Origin: Pontibacter amylolyticus
Lineage (GTDB): Bacteria; Bacteroidota; Bacteroidia; Cytophagales; Hymenobacteraceae
Direction: 5' to 3'
DNA: 64,000 nucleotides
Assembly (NCBI RefSeq): GCF_014638845.1
Contig: NZ_BMFP01000005.1
Span: 344,326 to 408,325 of the forward strand
Of this stretch, positions 63,917 through 64,000 are shown in pieces. The notes beneath the pieces were generated by a model. The model ran no database searches. It was not told the DNA's origin and worked only from the letters and a program-made list of their open reading frames with translations. The position numbers and the translations under genes are program-made. Within the stretch, counting starts at the first letter, position 1, and each line of letters begins with the position of its first letter.

Positions 63917-64000
63917 GTTTGTTTTCGTTAGTGAAGCGTCTATAAATTAATCTACGTCTTGGTATAGTAATAGTTGAAAAGCTGTGCTGTGATCGCCTCT

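Overview
The window looks like a chromosomal segment from a member of the Bacteroidota, most likely order Cytophagales and close to Pontibacter/Hymenobacter (an inference from gene content and style, not a database match). The support is: a SusC/SusD pair, lipoproteins with short lipoboxes, C-terminal type IX secretion (T9SS) sorting domains, TAnnTTTG-type promoter boxes, a tmRNA with a GEYNYAMAA tag, and a monomeric NADP isocitrate dehydrogenase.

Layout. (1) 1-14756, all on the minus strand, is a cell-wall sugar utilisation locus. In transcription order it runs: a NamZ/DUF1343 exo-muramidase lipoprotein, SusC, SusD, a DUF4397-like lipoprotein, a GHL10 hydrolase, a GH9 hydrolase joined to a polysaccharide deacetylase through an apparent -1 frameshift site, an AmpD/PGRP-type amidase, a metallophosphoesterase with a PQQ propeller, and the start of MurQ. 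Together they could release, import and recycle peptidoglycan fragments. (2) 15411-21034 holds a repeat-domain exported protein, a repeat-rich spacer, and an MhqD/MhqO-like hydrolase and ring-cleaving dioxygenase beside YceI and TetR genes. (3) 21390-22857 holds an orphan mreB and an rnk/greA-like gene. (4) 23570-33675, minus strand, is a 13-gene urease/nickel operon: ureA, ureB, ureC, ureE, ureF, ureG, ureD, hypA, hypB, a second ureE, and a FecBCD-type ABC importer. Its UreC carries a Tat-like N-terminal signal and lacks the flap cysteine. (5) 34465-40824 holds a TRIC-type channel, small unknowns, a degenerate second copy of ssrA, nhaA, ssrA (tmRNA) and cfa. (6) 40937-49407 holds a secreted M36 metalloprotease, dnaX with a probable gamma-producing slippery site, and an M16 peptidase lipoprotein. 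(7) 49408-64000 holds a cluster of short palindromes, a DASS anion transporter, an NmrA-like reductase, a SNF2 helicase, an AT-rich membrane/nuclease-like gene between two direct repeats of the icd 3' end, icd, two tandem SGNH hydrolases, and a phosphoribosyltransferase/hydrolase pair.

Scattered through everything, in genes and between them and on both strands, is the heptamer TATACCT/AGGTATA. A hand count gave about 120 copies; a random sequence of this length would have about 8. This is a highly iterated word whose role I do not know.

The signals I would check first are the Tat-like urease, the GH9-deacetylase frameshift, the iterated heptamer, the element at the end of icd, and the dnaX slippery site. 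No CRISPR array, rRNA, tRNA or insertion sequence was seen.
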